Assembly (NCBI GenBank): GCA_963693305.1
Contig: OY855903.1
Span: forward strand, 21,583,755 to 21,647,754
Reading direction: 5' to 3'
Source: Meandrina meandrites
Taxonomy: Eukaryota; Cnidaria; Anthozoa; Scleractinia; Meandrinidae
DNA: 64,000 nt
Below, in pieces: positions 34,815-45,756 of the stretch (position 1 is the stretch's first letter; the number at the start of each line of letters is the position of its first letter). The position numbers and the translations under genes were made by a program. The notes under the pieces are model-generated. The model saw nothing but the letters and a program-made list of their open reading frames with translations. It made no database searches and was not told the DNA's origin.

Positions 34815-35577
34815 AACCAGTTCACAAAACGTTGTGATGTCAGCTAATGGACCTCAGTGATAAAAGTAGCAGAGAACGTTAATGACGAAAGGGGAAATAG
34901 AAGGAGCTTGGACGAGGAGAACATGGCATTTTTATCACCAATAATGATGGCACCCCTGTGACTTGAACTGGTTAAACAGTAGAAATTATCATGTACAGTG
35001 CATGACTGCAGGAACTATTCCTCAAGCCTTTCTATGAATTACATATACACATAATATTTTAAATTAACATATGGAAATTCAGTGAACTGTTGACACTTAT
35101 TATTATGAAGAGGTGAAATTATCTTGTGCGTCTCCAAGCCTGTTATCAGATGATGACAAGTGGCATTCATTCAACAGTTTTGGGAAATAATTATATGAAA
35201 CAAACAGTACATGCATGTTGAAGCCATTGTAAGGACAGCTGGGTTTTTTATGCTGTCTCCTGCTCTGCAATGCTCCTTTTCCAGGCTATGTATTCAGTAA
35301 AGTCACTGACAAAAAAGATAGGGATGTTATTGTAGCAAAAAAACAAGACTGTCAGCTTTCAGTGTTAATGGGAACAAATGATCAAATTTGCAATACAGAA
35401 AGTGCATTAGCACTGTAGACAATTCCATCTTAATGATCTAGATAGACCAGTGTGTAGTTTGCACTTACAGATACTAATAGAATACACTCAGTAGATTTCT
35501 TTTTGGTATCTATAATTGACAAGGTTCATTATAATACCTAATCAAACAGCTGTGAAATAATTATTTAAGAATAAGTT

Positions 35578-35583
35578 AATAAA
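35578..35583 (+). terminator. Probable DTNBP1 polyadenylation signal
   Basis: AATAAA on the sense strand about 760 bases after the stop, followed by an AT-rich stretch. No earlier canonical AATAAA is evident in the 3' region. Confidence 0.5.
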
Positions 35584-35861
35584 AGCAATTTTCCAATTAA
35601 AAGCAACATCTTCATGGTTTGCTGTCTGGTCACTAGTTATTCCGGCATTGTAAATTTCTCTAACAGACCATTACAACACATGTGAAGTGTCACAACTGAT
35701 TTTTTTTTTTTCTGACTTGGAGGTAGTTCGCTAGTTAATGAGTAATTGATGTAAACATCATGATCATGCCTAATGTATACAAAGGGTTATGTAGCTTTGT
35801 GCTTTGTACGTATTGCATGCCTGTGACAGTATTGAATATTACATTGTGCATAATTTTTCAG

Positions 35862-35968
35862 ATACCCAGACAGAAACTGTTAGTCCTTCTTGCACAAACA
35901 AGCCAAAGGTCAAGAAACTATTAAAAGGATCATACCATCTTTGTAAGAGAGTGCTAACTTACTTTTGA
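35862..35968 (+). other. Candidate orphan terminal exon
   Basis: After TAATTTTTCAG the sequence is open for 35 codons to TGA in the frame that needs one base from a previous exon, and is rich in Lys, Thr and Ser. The phase does not match the end of dysbindin exon 11 (phase 0), so it is not a simple alternative 3' exon. It may be a transposon or gene relic. Confidence 0.2.
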
Positions 35969-36265
35969 GCAGTACTGTACATAAGTCTCTGAGGATGATT
36001 GTAAGTGAAAATGAAAGCTATCAGGCCAGTCAGGATTGTTTATAGTTGCATTACTAGCAAAGGATGATACAGCATTACCATTAAACTACAGCTCTGGCTA
36101 CATTTATAAATTGACGGCAATTATTTACCGTATTTTAGGATTGAAATCTTTTCTATATTTAAGTGTGTGGAAGAAACAGGCTGGGTGGAAAATAACACGG
36201 ACAATTTGACAATCAATATGGTAGTCTTTCAACTGAGCTGACGTTAACTTATAGAAAACCATACC

Positions 36266-36517
36266 ACACACTATGAATGTGGGTGCTAGCTCAATGGGTT
36301 GACACCAACTAGCCCCACTCCCTCCTCTCTAACCCCTCCCCCCCCCCCCCCCACACTATGAATGTGGGTGCTAGCTCAATGGGTTGACACCAACTAGCCC
36401 CACTCCCTCCTCTCTAACCCCTCCCCCCCCCCCCACACTACGAATTTAGGTGCTAGCTCCATGGGTTGACACCAACTAGCCCCACTCCCTAACCCCCCCC
36501 CCCCCCCCCCCCCCCCC
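36266..36517. repeat. Minisatellite of three ~84-bp units with poly-C spacers
   Basis: Three copies of CACACTATGAATGTGGGTGC...CCAACTAGCCCCACTCCCT, starting around 36266, 36351 and 36433 (period 85 and 82). Each ends in a C-run of 15, about 12 and 25. The first two units are nearly identical; the third has several substitutions and a short deletion. Confidence 0.93.
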
Positions 36518-36795
36518 AGGCCCGTGTACAAGTTAGAACTGTGCAGAAAAGTGTCCCTAGGTTGATCAATTGTTGGAATCTATTCTAACCAACCAAGCTT
36601 TCTATTGGTTAAAATTTTGCCATTTCATATGAATTACTTACTGAAAGACAGAGACCCCTCTAAAGTGAACAAACCCTCTCATGAAAGAAACAACTCTTTT
36701 ATACAGTGGCAAATTAAAGTTGTTGACAAGAAAATGCTACAGCTAAATAATTATGCAGTTAAATACAGTGGCTTTATATATACAAGGACTAGCAC

Positions 36796-37419
36796 TCATG
36801 TTTCTCCTTCACTAACTATCTTCCACCTTCCTCTCAAGTCTTTCGTGAGCCATTTTTCATTGTGTTTCAGGCTTTGAGCGTCCTCAGAAAAGAAATCCGA
36901 CTCGCACAGTGCCTGCGAGAATAATTTCAAGGCATCAATTAGGTAACTAGATGCAATAACATCCTTGTATTGTCTTTTGGGCTTATTTTCCTGTAGATTT
37001 GAAAAAATCCTCTCTATAACACCTGTAAAGTGGAGGTCGGTTTCACTCTTTATATTCGTCAGCACATCCGCAGGACACACATCGTAGCACCTTAGTCGCC
37101 ATATTGGACACTTGTTATCGGGTAAAACAGCAAATCTCCCAGTATCTTCAAACTCTGGGAAACGTTCCAGTTGCTGCCATAGGTCCTTGTTTTCGGAGTA
37201 CGTTTTCACGATAAATTCTCCTGGTTGCAGAGGCACTTCAGGAACATTGGTCGACAATACTGCAAAAATCCCGGCGTTCACATCTTGGCGATCTACAAGT
37301 TCAATGCCTATTTGGAGCTGCCATAAATATCGAAACTCGTACACGTCAACTCTTTTCTCTTCCTCGTCAATTGTCAAGCTACATGTCCCTAAAAACTGCC
37401 GATTTTCGTGCCTATTCAT
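36796..37419 (-). CDS. Unrecognised intronless protein, 207 aa
   Basis: A single uninterrupted ORF from ATG (37419) to TGA. Composition is that of a soluble globular protein, with aromatic-rich N-terminal blocks (VDVYEFRYLWQLQIGIEL at about residues 24-41), a WRL-x-CYDVCP block near residues 105-115, a helical-looking C-terminal third, and a basic end KWLTKDLRGRWKI. No signal peptide or membrane segment. I recognise no family. Balanced composition, a housekeeping-type promoter directly upstream and the lack of any repeat inside argue that it is real. The promoter region is listed separately. Confidence 0.65.
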   Translation of the reverse strand: MNRHENRQFLGTCSLTIDEEEKRVDVYEFRYLWQLQIGIELVDRQDVNAGIFAVLSTNVPEVPLQPGEFIVKTYSENKDLWQQLERFPEFEDTGRFAVLPDNKCPIWRLRCYDVCPADVLTNIKSETDLHFTGVIERIFSNLQENKPKRQYKDVIASSYLIDALKLFSQALCESDFFSEDAQSLKHNEKWLTKDLRGRWKIVSEGET

Positions 37420-37530
37420 TGCACCTTCATTGCGTGAAAAGGGAAAAACAACTTTCCGAAAACTGTTTTCAACATGGCGGAAGGGGATTTTCAGAAACGT
37501 TTCACTTCCGGTGCATTATGGGAATAAAAC
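37420..37530 (-). promoter_or_regulatory. Promoter of the 207-aa protein gene
   Basis: Within 110 bases of the ATG are AACATGGCGG (37471-37480, YY1-like), CACTTCCGGTG (37503-37513, ETS-like) and GCATTATGGGAA (from 37513, similar to the motif in the dysbindin promoter). No TATA box. This set is typical of broad housekeeping promoters and may work in both directions. Confidence 0.6.
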
Positions 37531-38352
37531 TGAAGTGTACTTGCAGAACTTCGAAAGCTGTCGGGAAAACATCGTACTCGCCTTTGATTGGATAATAAGA
37601 ATCGGAAATTTCGAGTGTTTCAACGAAGATTTGATTACAGAGTTTGGCTAAGGACGCGATAAAAGTTGGTTAAAATGAAGCAACATAGAGGCGCAAGTTG
37701 TGTTCTCTGCATTTCCTTTAAAGATGACCACATTCAAATATGGTTGCGTTGAAATTTAGAAAGGACTTTGGTCATCGAGAAATTAAAATATATAAAGGAA
37801 ACATTGATTGAAATACAAAACAAGCTCGATTTTACAGCTCTGGTATCTCAAGTGAACAAGATCTACAGAAGGGGACTTTAAAATCTCAAGAAAATAACGT
37901 TGTTCTATAAACATCGACTCACATTGATACACCCTCTTCGCCAGGACGCTTTCACTCAACACTCGAAACTCGTGCGCTAGTAAAAATGTACTGTTTGCTT
38001 TCTATTTGCCGTCTAATAACTGTCAAATATAATCGATCACCCAGAACTTCTTATTTCAGGTCTATAATGGTTTGGTCACAAGATCATTGATTTATCGACT
38101 TTCGTTTATAAAATGCATTTCCTTCAGTACTGCAAGTTAAACAAGTTAAACTCTGTGCATCAATTCAGTTGATTAAGGCCTTGACTAGCATATGCCTTGA
38201 ATTAATAAGAATCTTTGTTTTTGCTCTCTTTTTGCACGATAAACATTTTTTCAAAATCTTGAAATGCGTGCGCAAACTTACATGTATTTTTTTAACAACG
38301 TAACTTATCATATGATATGAATAAGCGAATATTCTAGCGTATGATAAATAGA
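37531..38352. other. No gene recognised
   Basis: The plus-strand ORF that runs out of the promoter (to 37651) is probably accidental. The rest is AT-rich spacer. Confidence 0.4.
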
Positions 38353-38498
38353 GGATAATACATGGTTTCGCGGAGATATGAAATTTATCTTCGAGTGTTC
38401 AAATCGATAGCTCACGAGTGAGCGCAGCGAACGAGTGAGATATCGGATTTGAACACGAGAAGATAAATTTCATATCTCCAAGAAACCATGTATTATTC
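38353..38498. mobile_element. Palindromic foldback repeat, 146 bp
   Basis: The arms GGATAATACATGGTTTCGCG...and ...AAACCATGTATTATTC pair over about 65 bases, with CTCACGAGTGAGCGCAGCGA at the tip. This hairpin is a common coral repeat and here directly abuts the element at 38502. Confidence 0.8.
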
Positions 38499-38501
38499 TT
38501 T

Positions 38502-38865
38502 TTATTATATAAACCTACTAATTACGATGTTTTTGACGATTTTCCGAAGATTTCCGACCATTTCCGAAGATTTCCGAAAATTTTCAAAATGTTGTCCGAA
38601 GGTTGTACGAATGTTTCCGAACACTTTCCGAGAATTTCCGAAGTTTTCCGAAGATTGCCGAAGATTGCCGAGGAAGATCCGGAGATTTTTCGACTTAATA
38701 TCGATTTACTTTGGCTCATTCAGCATTGGAACATGGCAAACTCTGCAAGCTGATTGGTCAAAAATGATATCACACATGTGTGGATATCATTTTTATCCAC
38801 ACATGTGTGATATCATTTTTCTCGATTTGCTACCACTCGCTATACCACTGCAGTTTATATAATAA
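38502..38865. mobile_element. TIR element with internal TTTCCGAAGA array and perfect hairpin
   Basis: TTATTATATAAAC at the left and GTTTATATAATAA at the right (ending 38865) are inverted ends. Inside is a degenerate array of about 14 units of a 10-12-bp word TTTCCGAAGA (38537-38690), then a perfect 21-bp hairpin arm pair GATATCACACATGTGTGGATA / TATCCACACATGTGTGATATC around TCATTTT (38767-38815). The hairpin end is a recurrent coral repeat motif. Confidence 0.75.
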
Positions 38866-39900
38866 ATTCATAAATCAAATGCGTATAGTCGCTTTATTTC
38901 GTTGTTTATATTTTGTCAAGCCTTTATTGTGTTCTTGTTGTAGCACAGAAAGCAACCCCCCAACCGCAAAATAAATCTTTCTTGATGATAGTCAGTTTAT
39001 ATTATTTTGTTTGTATTCTATCAGTACAGTTTCTTTAATCGATGTGTTCAAATTTACGAACGAACGATGATACCGTATTGCAATTTTGTTAAAAGTAATT
39101 ATGCCATTAATAATATCCATGCACGATTTTGTAACGAGGATATGTTTATCTTCGCCGTATCGTTTACTGACAGAAAACTTCCGTGAGGCCCAACCTTTCC
39201 GATCTTGTACCCTTCACAGTTGTTCTATATCGAATTTAGAGACGGTAGGCTAGTCAGATAACCACAGACCGTGTTTACAGCCTACTTCCGCCACACGTTG
39301 TCAACAAACTCAGTCACCCATAACTCAAACATTCAAAATAGAATAATTAACTTAATAAATTACTGTCACGAGTGAAAACAAATTGCTTATTAACGATTGT
39401 ATAAGGAGAAACTTACAGCCTATTGTGAAAATCGATATTAAATAAAATGGCGACAAGGAAAACCGAAAGCGCAATTTCGTTTTGAAACAGACCGGTTTGG
39501 ATTGAGTGCAGCCATAGTTAATTTGATGAACAAAATAGATTATGGTGCCCTCGCCGTTTTTCACATCACGACACCGGATAAAGCTGCAAGTTATTACTTG
39601 ATTTTTTTTTCTACTCACATGCAACTATATAGATGTATGTTTTGTGTTGTAAGGAACTGGAAGAGAAACAAGTCATTTGTGAACGGAAACCTATTCAACC
39701 AACAGCGTAATACAGGAAAGATTTCCATGGGCAGGAAATGCAACAAGCGAAAGCAAATTGACATGATGATTCGCATTTTCAACAAAGTGTTACGGGAAAA
39801 GAAAAAAATAGCTTTGTAGCAGTCGGTTTGATTTTTTGAGATGAAATTTCATCAACGCAGTTATACCACAGGAATTAAGCTACAATAAAGAAAATTCTCA
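38866..39900. other. No gene recognised
   Basis: AT-rich. The 105-codon ORF at 39502-39819 has skewed composition (Lys, Met, Asn) and no splice support. Confidence 0.4.
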
Positions 39901-40249
39901 TCGGACAATTGCGTGACTATCGAAACGTACCAGCGAATAGCATTGCGTGTTAGATTGAACATTTTAAAAACATTAAATATGTATGCAGTTTCATGACTTG
40001 TCCTGACGAGAAAGTCGAGAAAGGTCATTAAGCAAACAACAATCAAGGAAAAATATTGTCACTTTAGTTGCTTAACTCAACAGCGACAAGAAATTATATG
40101 GCTTACATAAGGCATGATAAGAGGATTTGGCGGTAAAGTTTGTGACTGTGTCTTAATCATGTTTAAATTCTCTCGTCGCTATGATACAACTCGAGTTATA
40201 CCGAACGGGTTTGTGTACTCTGAGACAGCCCCGAGGCACTGAGTCACAG
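39901..40249 (+). promoter_or_regulatory. Possible promoter/first-exon module 0 (degenerate)
   Basis: CAGCGAATAGCATTGCGTGT, then ATGTATGCAGTTTCATGACTTG and TCCTGACGAGAA occur in the same order as in the modules at 42.3-44.6 and 52-54 kb. A possible donor CACAG/GTAAGTG follows at 40249/40250. It lacks the TCCTATTGGACAA block. It may be the oldest, decayed copy. Confidence 0.35.
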
Positions 40250-40509
40250 GTAAGTGACTTATATCTCAATAGAGAGATGCCAACCGAGTTTAATGTGTTT
40301 AACTGCTTCGCTGAAACACTGGTATTGTCCGTAGTTTTACTGAGAAGGTTTGTCCGACCAAAGAAATCCCGAATTATGTACGGCACGTTTTGCTGGCCTT
40401 TTACGGGTGCACTAATTTATGAACCTCCAAAATCTTCATTAATTATATAAGAAAAATAAGTTTCTTGATGTTTTCAACAATTTATATTCAGGGACACAGA
40501 ATTTTTTCT

Positions 40510-40690
40510 TATTTTTTTCTATTGTCTTTGTCCGACGCTCGTGACAAATGAACATACCATCTTTATAATTTAACCATGGAGCACAAAATTCACCATCTTC
40601 ATTATTTATTACTCATCTGCTCATATGATACTTTCGACATTGCGTGATCTTAGCAGTATGCAGGACGCGTGTCACATATGAACCTAGATC
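40510..40690 (+). mobile_element. SINE family 2 tail fragments
   Basis: The tail words GTCCGACGCTCGTGACAAATGAAC...CATCTTTA (40510-40575) and a further GCGTGTCACATATGAACC (40665-40682) are partial copies of the tail of the full SINE that follows at 40710. Confidence 0.5.
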
Positions 40691-40709
40691 ATCAACATCG
40701 CCTATCTCG

Positions 40710-40852
40710 CACCACGAGCCTCTCGGGACTCAGTGGGTAGAGCGCCCAACGTACCGGTATCTGGGAGGACATGGGCTGGATTCCTGTCGGAAACTCGGAA
40801 GTTTTTCTTTGTCGCGCGCTCGTGACAAATGTTACATTTCATCTTTATCAGT
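40710..40852 (+). mobile_element. tRNA-derived SINE, family 2
   Basis: Has CTCAGTGGGTAGAGCGCCCA (box-A region), a GGTATCTGGGAGGACATGGG block, GGCTGGATTCCTG (box-B-like), then TTTTTCTTTGTC and the tail GTGACAAATG.TACATTTCATC. Internal RNA polymerase III promoter organisation. The minus-strand partner is at 28021-28165. Confidence 0.8.
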
Positions 40853-42319
40853 TAATATTCATGTTTTCATACTGATCGAACGCTTTCATCTTTGCATAAT
40901 TAAGCAAAGCTAGATTTGTTCATGACTCCGGCTTTATTACATAATTTACTTGAAAGAAAAACGTCGTCCCGACTTAGATTTAGAAATTTAGTACAGCAGC
41001 AATAATGACTTCTGATGAACTGAAAAAGTAATTTCAAAGCAACTCTAGAGTCGGTTCGAATTATTAGCCAGAACGTTTTGTGCGAAGAAATCGAGCCCTC
41101 TATTGGATAGCAACCTTTACCTAATTGAGACTGCGAGATATTTATAATTTTATATTCTATAGAATTGCATCTATTTTACTTTTTCTAAAGTCGGCAATCA
41201 ATCAAAGCTAATCAAAAACTCATTCATTCATAATTGTATCTGATGGTGGCTAAAGGCTTGTAACATAACATGTAAAAATAATTCAGGAGAATGGCGTGAT
41301 AGTTGAGATTCAAAGGAGAACGGCTAGGAGCGGTAAGCTTGAGGCTAACAGTGTAGTTACTTCCAAAAGTGATTCGTTGCAAAAATACCCCTGTTATGGA
41401 ATCTTCGTTTTTTATAGCCTCAATCTCAAGTACGCGGTTGAATTTAGGCTCTCTTGCTTCAACCGAAGTCATATTTTGAAGTCAAAGAATGCATATATCG
41501 CTTGTTCAGATCGATATTCTGTCCATATTGACTTAAACTTCATATCATGCATCTCACAAGCGCTAGTACCTGGCAAAGTTTGGTTCACAAAAGTCAGTAA
41601 CAAGTCATAAAGGAAAAACAAACGGTTTATCGATTTCTTGGTACAATAAATTGAACCTTTTCAGCCATTTTAATTAGTTTGTTTCCCTGCTGAGCGAATT
41701 TATGCAGAAGGGCCAATCAAATTTTAAAATATGCTTCAAATTTAAAAATATGCTATGCTTTTTTATGCTAGACATAAAAAGAAAATCAAACCGACGGAAA
41801 TGGCTGATTTGGCTACTAAACAGCCATACAGGACAAGACAATTAACCGTTCCGGCTGATATTTAATTCCAATAAATAAAAAGCTGAAACCTCTCCCCGTA
41901 GGAAAAAATGTACCCCAGAATAAAGATTTAACTGGAGACAAATTTGTTAATTTTTAGTTTAAAAACTAGACGGCAGATTTATGTTTTTTATTATTTAGAT
42001 TCAAAACATTTTACTTCACTCGCGACAAAAACAATACAAAATGTAGTTACTGATGTACTACAACGCTATCAGGTTCATAAGAAGGCTGTGAGAGTACATA
42101 TTATGAAAATTAGTTTTTATTTAGAGTTTTCATAAAGGGTCAATCTCTTATTATATCGATGCTTATTAACTTCTGCATGATGTAGTCCCTTGCTGATAAA
42201 ACTTTCGCACTGAATTCTCTATACAGTTTCTGTTTTAATGCAACGATCTGTTGGATCCGAAGTTTGCAGAAACTGTTATTTACGCGGAACAACATCGATA
42301 TGATTTTGCAAAAGTAATC
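40853..42319. other. No gene recognised
   Basis: AT-rich spacer leading into the promoter-module array. ORFs on both strands near 41224-41610 lack support. Confidence 0.4.
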
Positions 42320-42692
42320 TCACTGAGGAAGTGAAACGTGGCATGCAAACCAATCAAGAATGGAAGGCTTCATCCTACTGGACAATCCACCACTAAACAA
42401 AACTGGTTTTCTAGCGAATGGCAACACACCTTTCAATGATGTTGGCTTTCCACAAACTTGTTCTGACGAGAAGCAAATTGAACTTTGAGTTAACTTTAAA
42501 AAAAATATATTCTCATTTCAGTTTTGAACAGGGACAGGTAAGTGAAGAATTTTAAGCTTGCAGATGTATTACTAGAGAGTTTTGGGTTCGTCCCTCGTTA
42601 AGATGTTTCGTTCTAACCCTCAGTTTTCTCTTCTGTTTACCGTTTAGCTTATTGTTTTCTCTCAAACAACCGAGGAGCTGAATTACTAAAAG
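42320..42692 (+). promoter_or_regulatory. CTHRC1-like promoter/first-exon module 1
   Basis: A reverse CCAAT-like block (CTACTGGACAA, one base off ATTGG) and ACTTGTTCTGACGAGAAG lie upstream of a 5' splice donor CAG/GTAAGTG (exon end 42537). A second candidate exon, 42648-42692, is bounded by CGTTTAG and GTAGGTG. Neither contains an ATG that opens a long frame, so they are inferred 5' UTR exons of the gene at 45757. Confidence 0.55.
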
Positions 42693-43279
42693 GTAGGTGA
42701 TCTATATAATTATGGTAAAGAACTTTTATTGAATCGAATGTCTCTAAAACTACTTCGCAGTCAGTTTTAAATCAAAATTTTTCCTGGCCATAATAATTGA
42801 TTGCAGACTCTGGGAAAGGATTAGTTTGCAGCCATAATTTATAAGTCCCTTTTTGGCGCCACAAGTTAATTCAAGTGCTCCTAGCCTAAATTTTGGATAC
42901 TTTTTATACAAGCCAGCGTTCTCAATATTTTCATTAAAAGAGAAATCATTATGATGTCCTAAAAATAATTGAACGGTTTCAACAGCTAGAACAAAACGAC
43001 CTCTAAACGTTGCGACAATCTCAGACAAGCCCACTTAAGTGGTTTAACAGGCTCAATTTCGCACGCTTCAAATCAAGGCAACTTATTGTTGTCTTCCTAA
43101 AAGTCGGTTTTCGCAAATCACACATCAAACTATGCTCGATTAACTTTTAACCACACTGAGTACAAAGTGACTGCATGAATTTTGACGGAATATCTGGCAG
43201 TTTACTCTGAGCCAGCACAAATTTAAACAGGAAATTTGGCTTATTCACGCGGAATAGCAGTGAGATGAGTTTTGCAACT

Positions 43280-43517
43280 GAAGTTATCTCACTGAGAAAA
43301 TGAAACGTGGCATGCAAACCAATCACGAATGGAAGGCTTCATATCCTATTGGACAATCCACCACTTAACAAAACCGGTGTTCTAGCGAATAGCAACATAC
43401 GTAGGAATAATATTGGCCTTCCATAAACTTGTTCTGACGAGAAGTTCATCAATCAAACAAATTAAACTTTGGGTTAACTGGGAAAGCAATTGTCATTTCA
43501 GTTTTGAACAGTGCCAG
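43280..43517 (+). promoter_or_regulatory. CTHRC1-like promoter/first-exon module 2
   Basis: Same promoter block with an intact CCTATTGGACAA (NF-Y-type) and donor CAG/GTAAGTG (exon end 43517). The second short exon is missing: the sequence passes from CCGTTGAACTTTAG straight to the GGATCAAATGTTTCTGAAAC that follows much later in module 1, so about 80 bases are deleted. Confidence 0.55.
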
Positions 43518-44183
43518 GTAAGTGAAGGAGTTTAAGCCTGCAGATGTGTTATTATAGTCATGTTGGTTTTGAATTATTATTTACTCGTAAGATGTTTCGT
43601 TCTAACTCCCGATTATATCTTCTGTCTTTCCGTTGAACTTTAGTTGGATCAAATGTTTCTGAAACTATTTTGCAATGAGTTTTAATAAAAAAAATCAAAA
43701 TATTTCTTGGCCGTAATAGTTGAGTGTAGACTCTGCGAAAGGATTAGTTTGCAGCCATAATTTATAAGTTCATTTTGGCGCACTAATTAATTCAAGTTCT
43801 GCTAGCCTAAATCTTGGATTCTTTTTATACAAGCGTTCTCAACATTTTCAGTTAAAGAAAAATCATATCGTAACGATAATTGAACGGTTCCAACTGCTAG
43901 AACGAATTAGGATAGCCCATTTCAGTCGTCTTATAAGCATTAATCAATTTCGCGCACTTCAAATCAAGACAACTTATTGATGTCTTCCTAAAGTCGGTTT
44001 TCACAAATCACACATCATGCATGTACCATTCTCGAATAACTTTTAATCAAATCAGGTAGACAAAGTGGTTGCATGAATTTTAGTGAAATATTTGGCAGTT
44101 TACTCTGAACCAGCATAGATTTTATCAGGAAATTTTGGCTTATTCACGCGGAATAGCAGTGAGACGATTTATTTGCAAAAGTG

Positions 44184-44569
44184 ACCTCACTGAGAAAGTG
44201 AAACGTGGCTGGTAAACCACAATCACGAATGGAAGGCTTCATCCTATTGGACAATCCACCACTTAACAAAACCGGTGTTCTACCGAATAGCAACACACGT
44301 TAGAATGATGTTGGCTTTCCACAAACTTGTTCTGACGAGAAGTTCATAATCAAACAAATTTGTCTTTGGGTTAACTGTGAAAGCAATTTTTATTTCAGTT
44401 TTCAACAGGGCCAGGTAAGTGAAGAAGTTTAACTACAGGTGTGTTATAATAGTCATATTGTTTTGGATTCTTAACTCGTTAAGATGTTTCGTTCTAACCC
44501 TCGATATTTTCTTTTGTTTTACCGTTTAGCTTATTGTTTTCTCTTAAAACAACGGAGGAGCTGAGTTAC
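44184..44569 (+). promoter_or_regulatory. CTHRC1-like promoter/first-exon module 3
   Basis: Intact CCTATTGGACAA and donor CAG/GTAAGTG (exon end 44414). The second exon has its acceptor (CGTTTAG, exon from 44530) but its donor is lost (GAGTTACCTATATGG), so only the first exon is likely to be used. Confidence 0.55.
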
Positions 44570-45756
44570 CTATATGGAATGTTTCTGAAACTTTAATAAC
44601 TTTGCAATCAGTTTTAATGAAAAAATTAAAATGTTTCTTTGCCGTAATAGTTGAGTGTAAACTCTGGGAAAGGATTAGTTGGCAGCCATAATTAAAAAGT
44701 CCCTTTTTGGCGCCATTAATTAATTCAAGTACTGCTAACCTAAATCTTAGATACTTTTTATACAAGCGTTCTCATTACCTAACAATAATTGTACGGTTTC
44801 AACAGCTAGAACGAAACGACCTCTAAACGTTGCGCAAAAGCTTAAACAAGCCATTTCAGTTGTTTTACAGGCATAAATCAATTTCGCGCGCTTCAATTGA
44901 ACGTGATTTTTCCAGCGGTGTCCTCCTTAAGTCGGTTTTCGCAAATTACACATCATACTATTCTCGAATAACTTTTAATCACATCGAGTACAAAGTGATT
45001 GCATGAATTTTGGTGGAATATCTGGCAGTTTACTCTGAACCATCACAAATCTAAACAGGAAATGTTGGCTTATTCAATTCAGGCGTAATAGCAACTGAAA
45101 AATAATATATGTGTGTAAGCTACGTGATTGCCTATTCTATTTTGGTTTTAAAACGTAATCAGCTCCCAAACCAGTTTTAACACGAGCCTCGCAAAATTAA
45201 ACAAAACGTAAGATTATATTTTATTGGACAACTTTGACATTTGCTAGCCAATTAAATTACTCTACGTAGTTTAGCTCAGTATTGCACGTGATCACTTCTA
45301 AAACTTGTTTCTGCATGAAACTCGCCCACGAGGGAGATGAGAAGATTCATCTTTTTGATTAGAGTGTCATTTTTTTTCGGTACCCACAAAAAATAAGGTA
45401 GGTTTTTTATCGACCATACATTGCGAACTGTAGGGGAAGAAGAGTTGTTATTTTAACTCATCGCATTATGCCGTTTTTCGGATTACTTTGTAGCTTAGGT
45501 GCTTTGAATGTCTAAAACCCAATGTAACGAAGGCAGTTTCGAGCTTCATCACACTTGTTTAATAGTGTTATGTTCTCTGTTTGTTAGACTTCATAAAGCT
45601 ACCAAAAGGCGCGAAATCGAAAGAAATGTGGCTGAATAAGAAAAGAAAGTTATTTAATACAATTAATCTGTAATCAACTGTTTGATTTTTTTTCTTTTGA
45701 TCGTTATTCTTCATCGCTATTTTGTTTTCTATCCCCAGGTCAGAATCAAGCCATCG

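Larger units (their letters stand above)
34815..36265. other. DTNBP1 3' UTR and spacer
   Basis: The first ~770 bases are the likely 3' UTR, ending at the AATAAA at 35578. The rest is AT-rich non-coding DNA with one open, acceptor-preceded stretch at 35862-35968, listed separately. Confidence 0.5.
42320..45075 (+). repeat. Three tandem ~0.92-kb units carrying promoter modules
   Basis: Units start near 42320, 43280 and 44184 and share most of their length. In order they have ACTGAG.AA.TGAAACGTGGC, GAATGGAAGGCTTCAT, CCTA.TGGACAATCCACCACT, ACTTGTTCTGACGAGAAG, a splice-donor block, AAGATGTTTCGTTCTAAC, GGAAAGGATTAGTT.GCAGCC, GCACTTCAAATCAAG-type words and GGCAGTTTACTCTGA. Minus-strand ORFs inside units 1 and 3 are related only because the DNA is duplicated; unit 2 breaks the frame. 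Confidence 0.9.

Noticed and set aside
36266..36517. CRISPR-like repeat-spacer array
   Set aside because: The spacers are C-runs and the context is a eukaryotic minisatellite.
42750..44765. Similar minus-strand ORFs at 42750-43034 and 44544-44765
   Set aside because: They are related because the 0.92-kb unit is triplicated. The middle copy has a stop and frame disruption, so the frame is not conserved.
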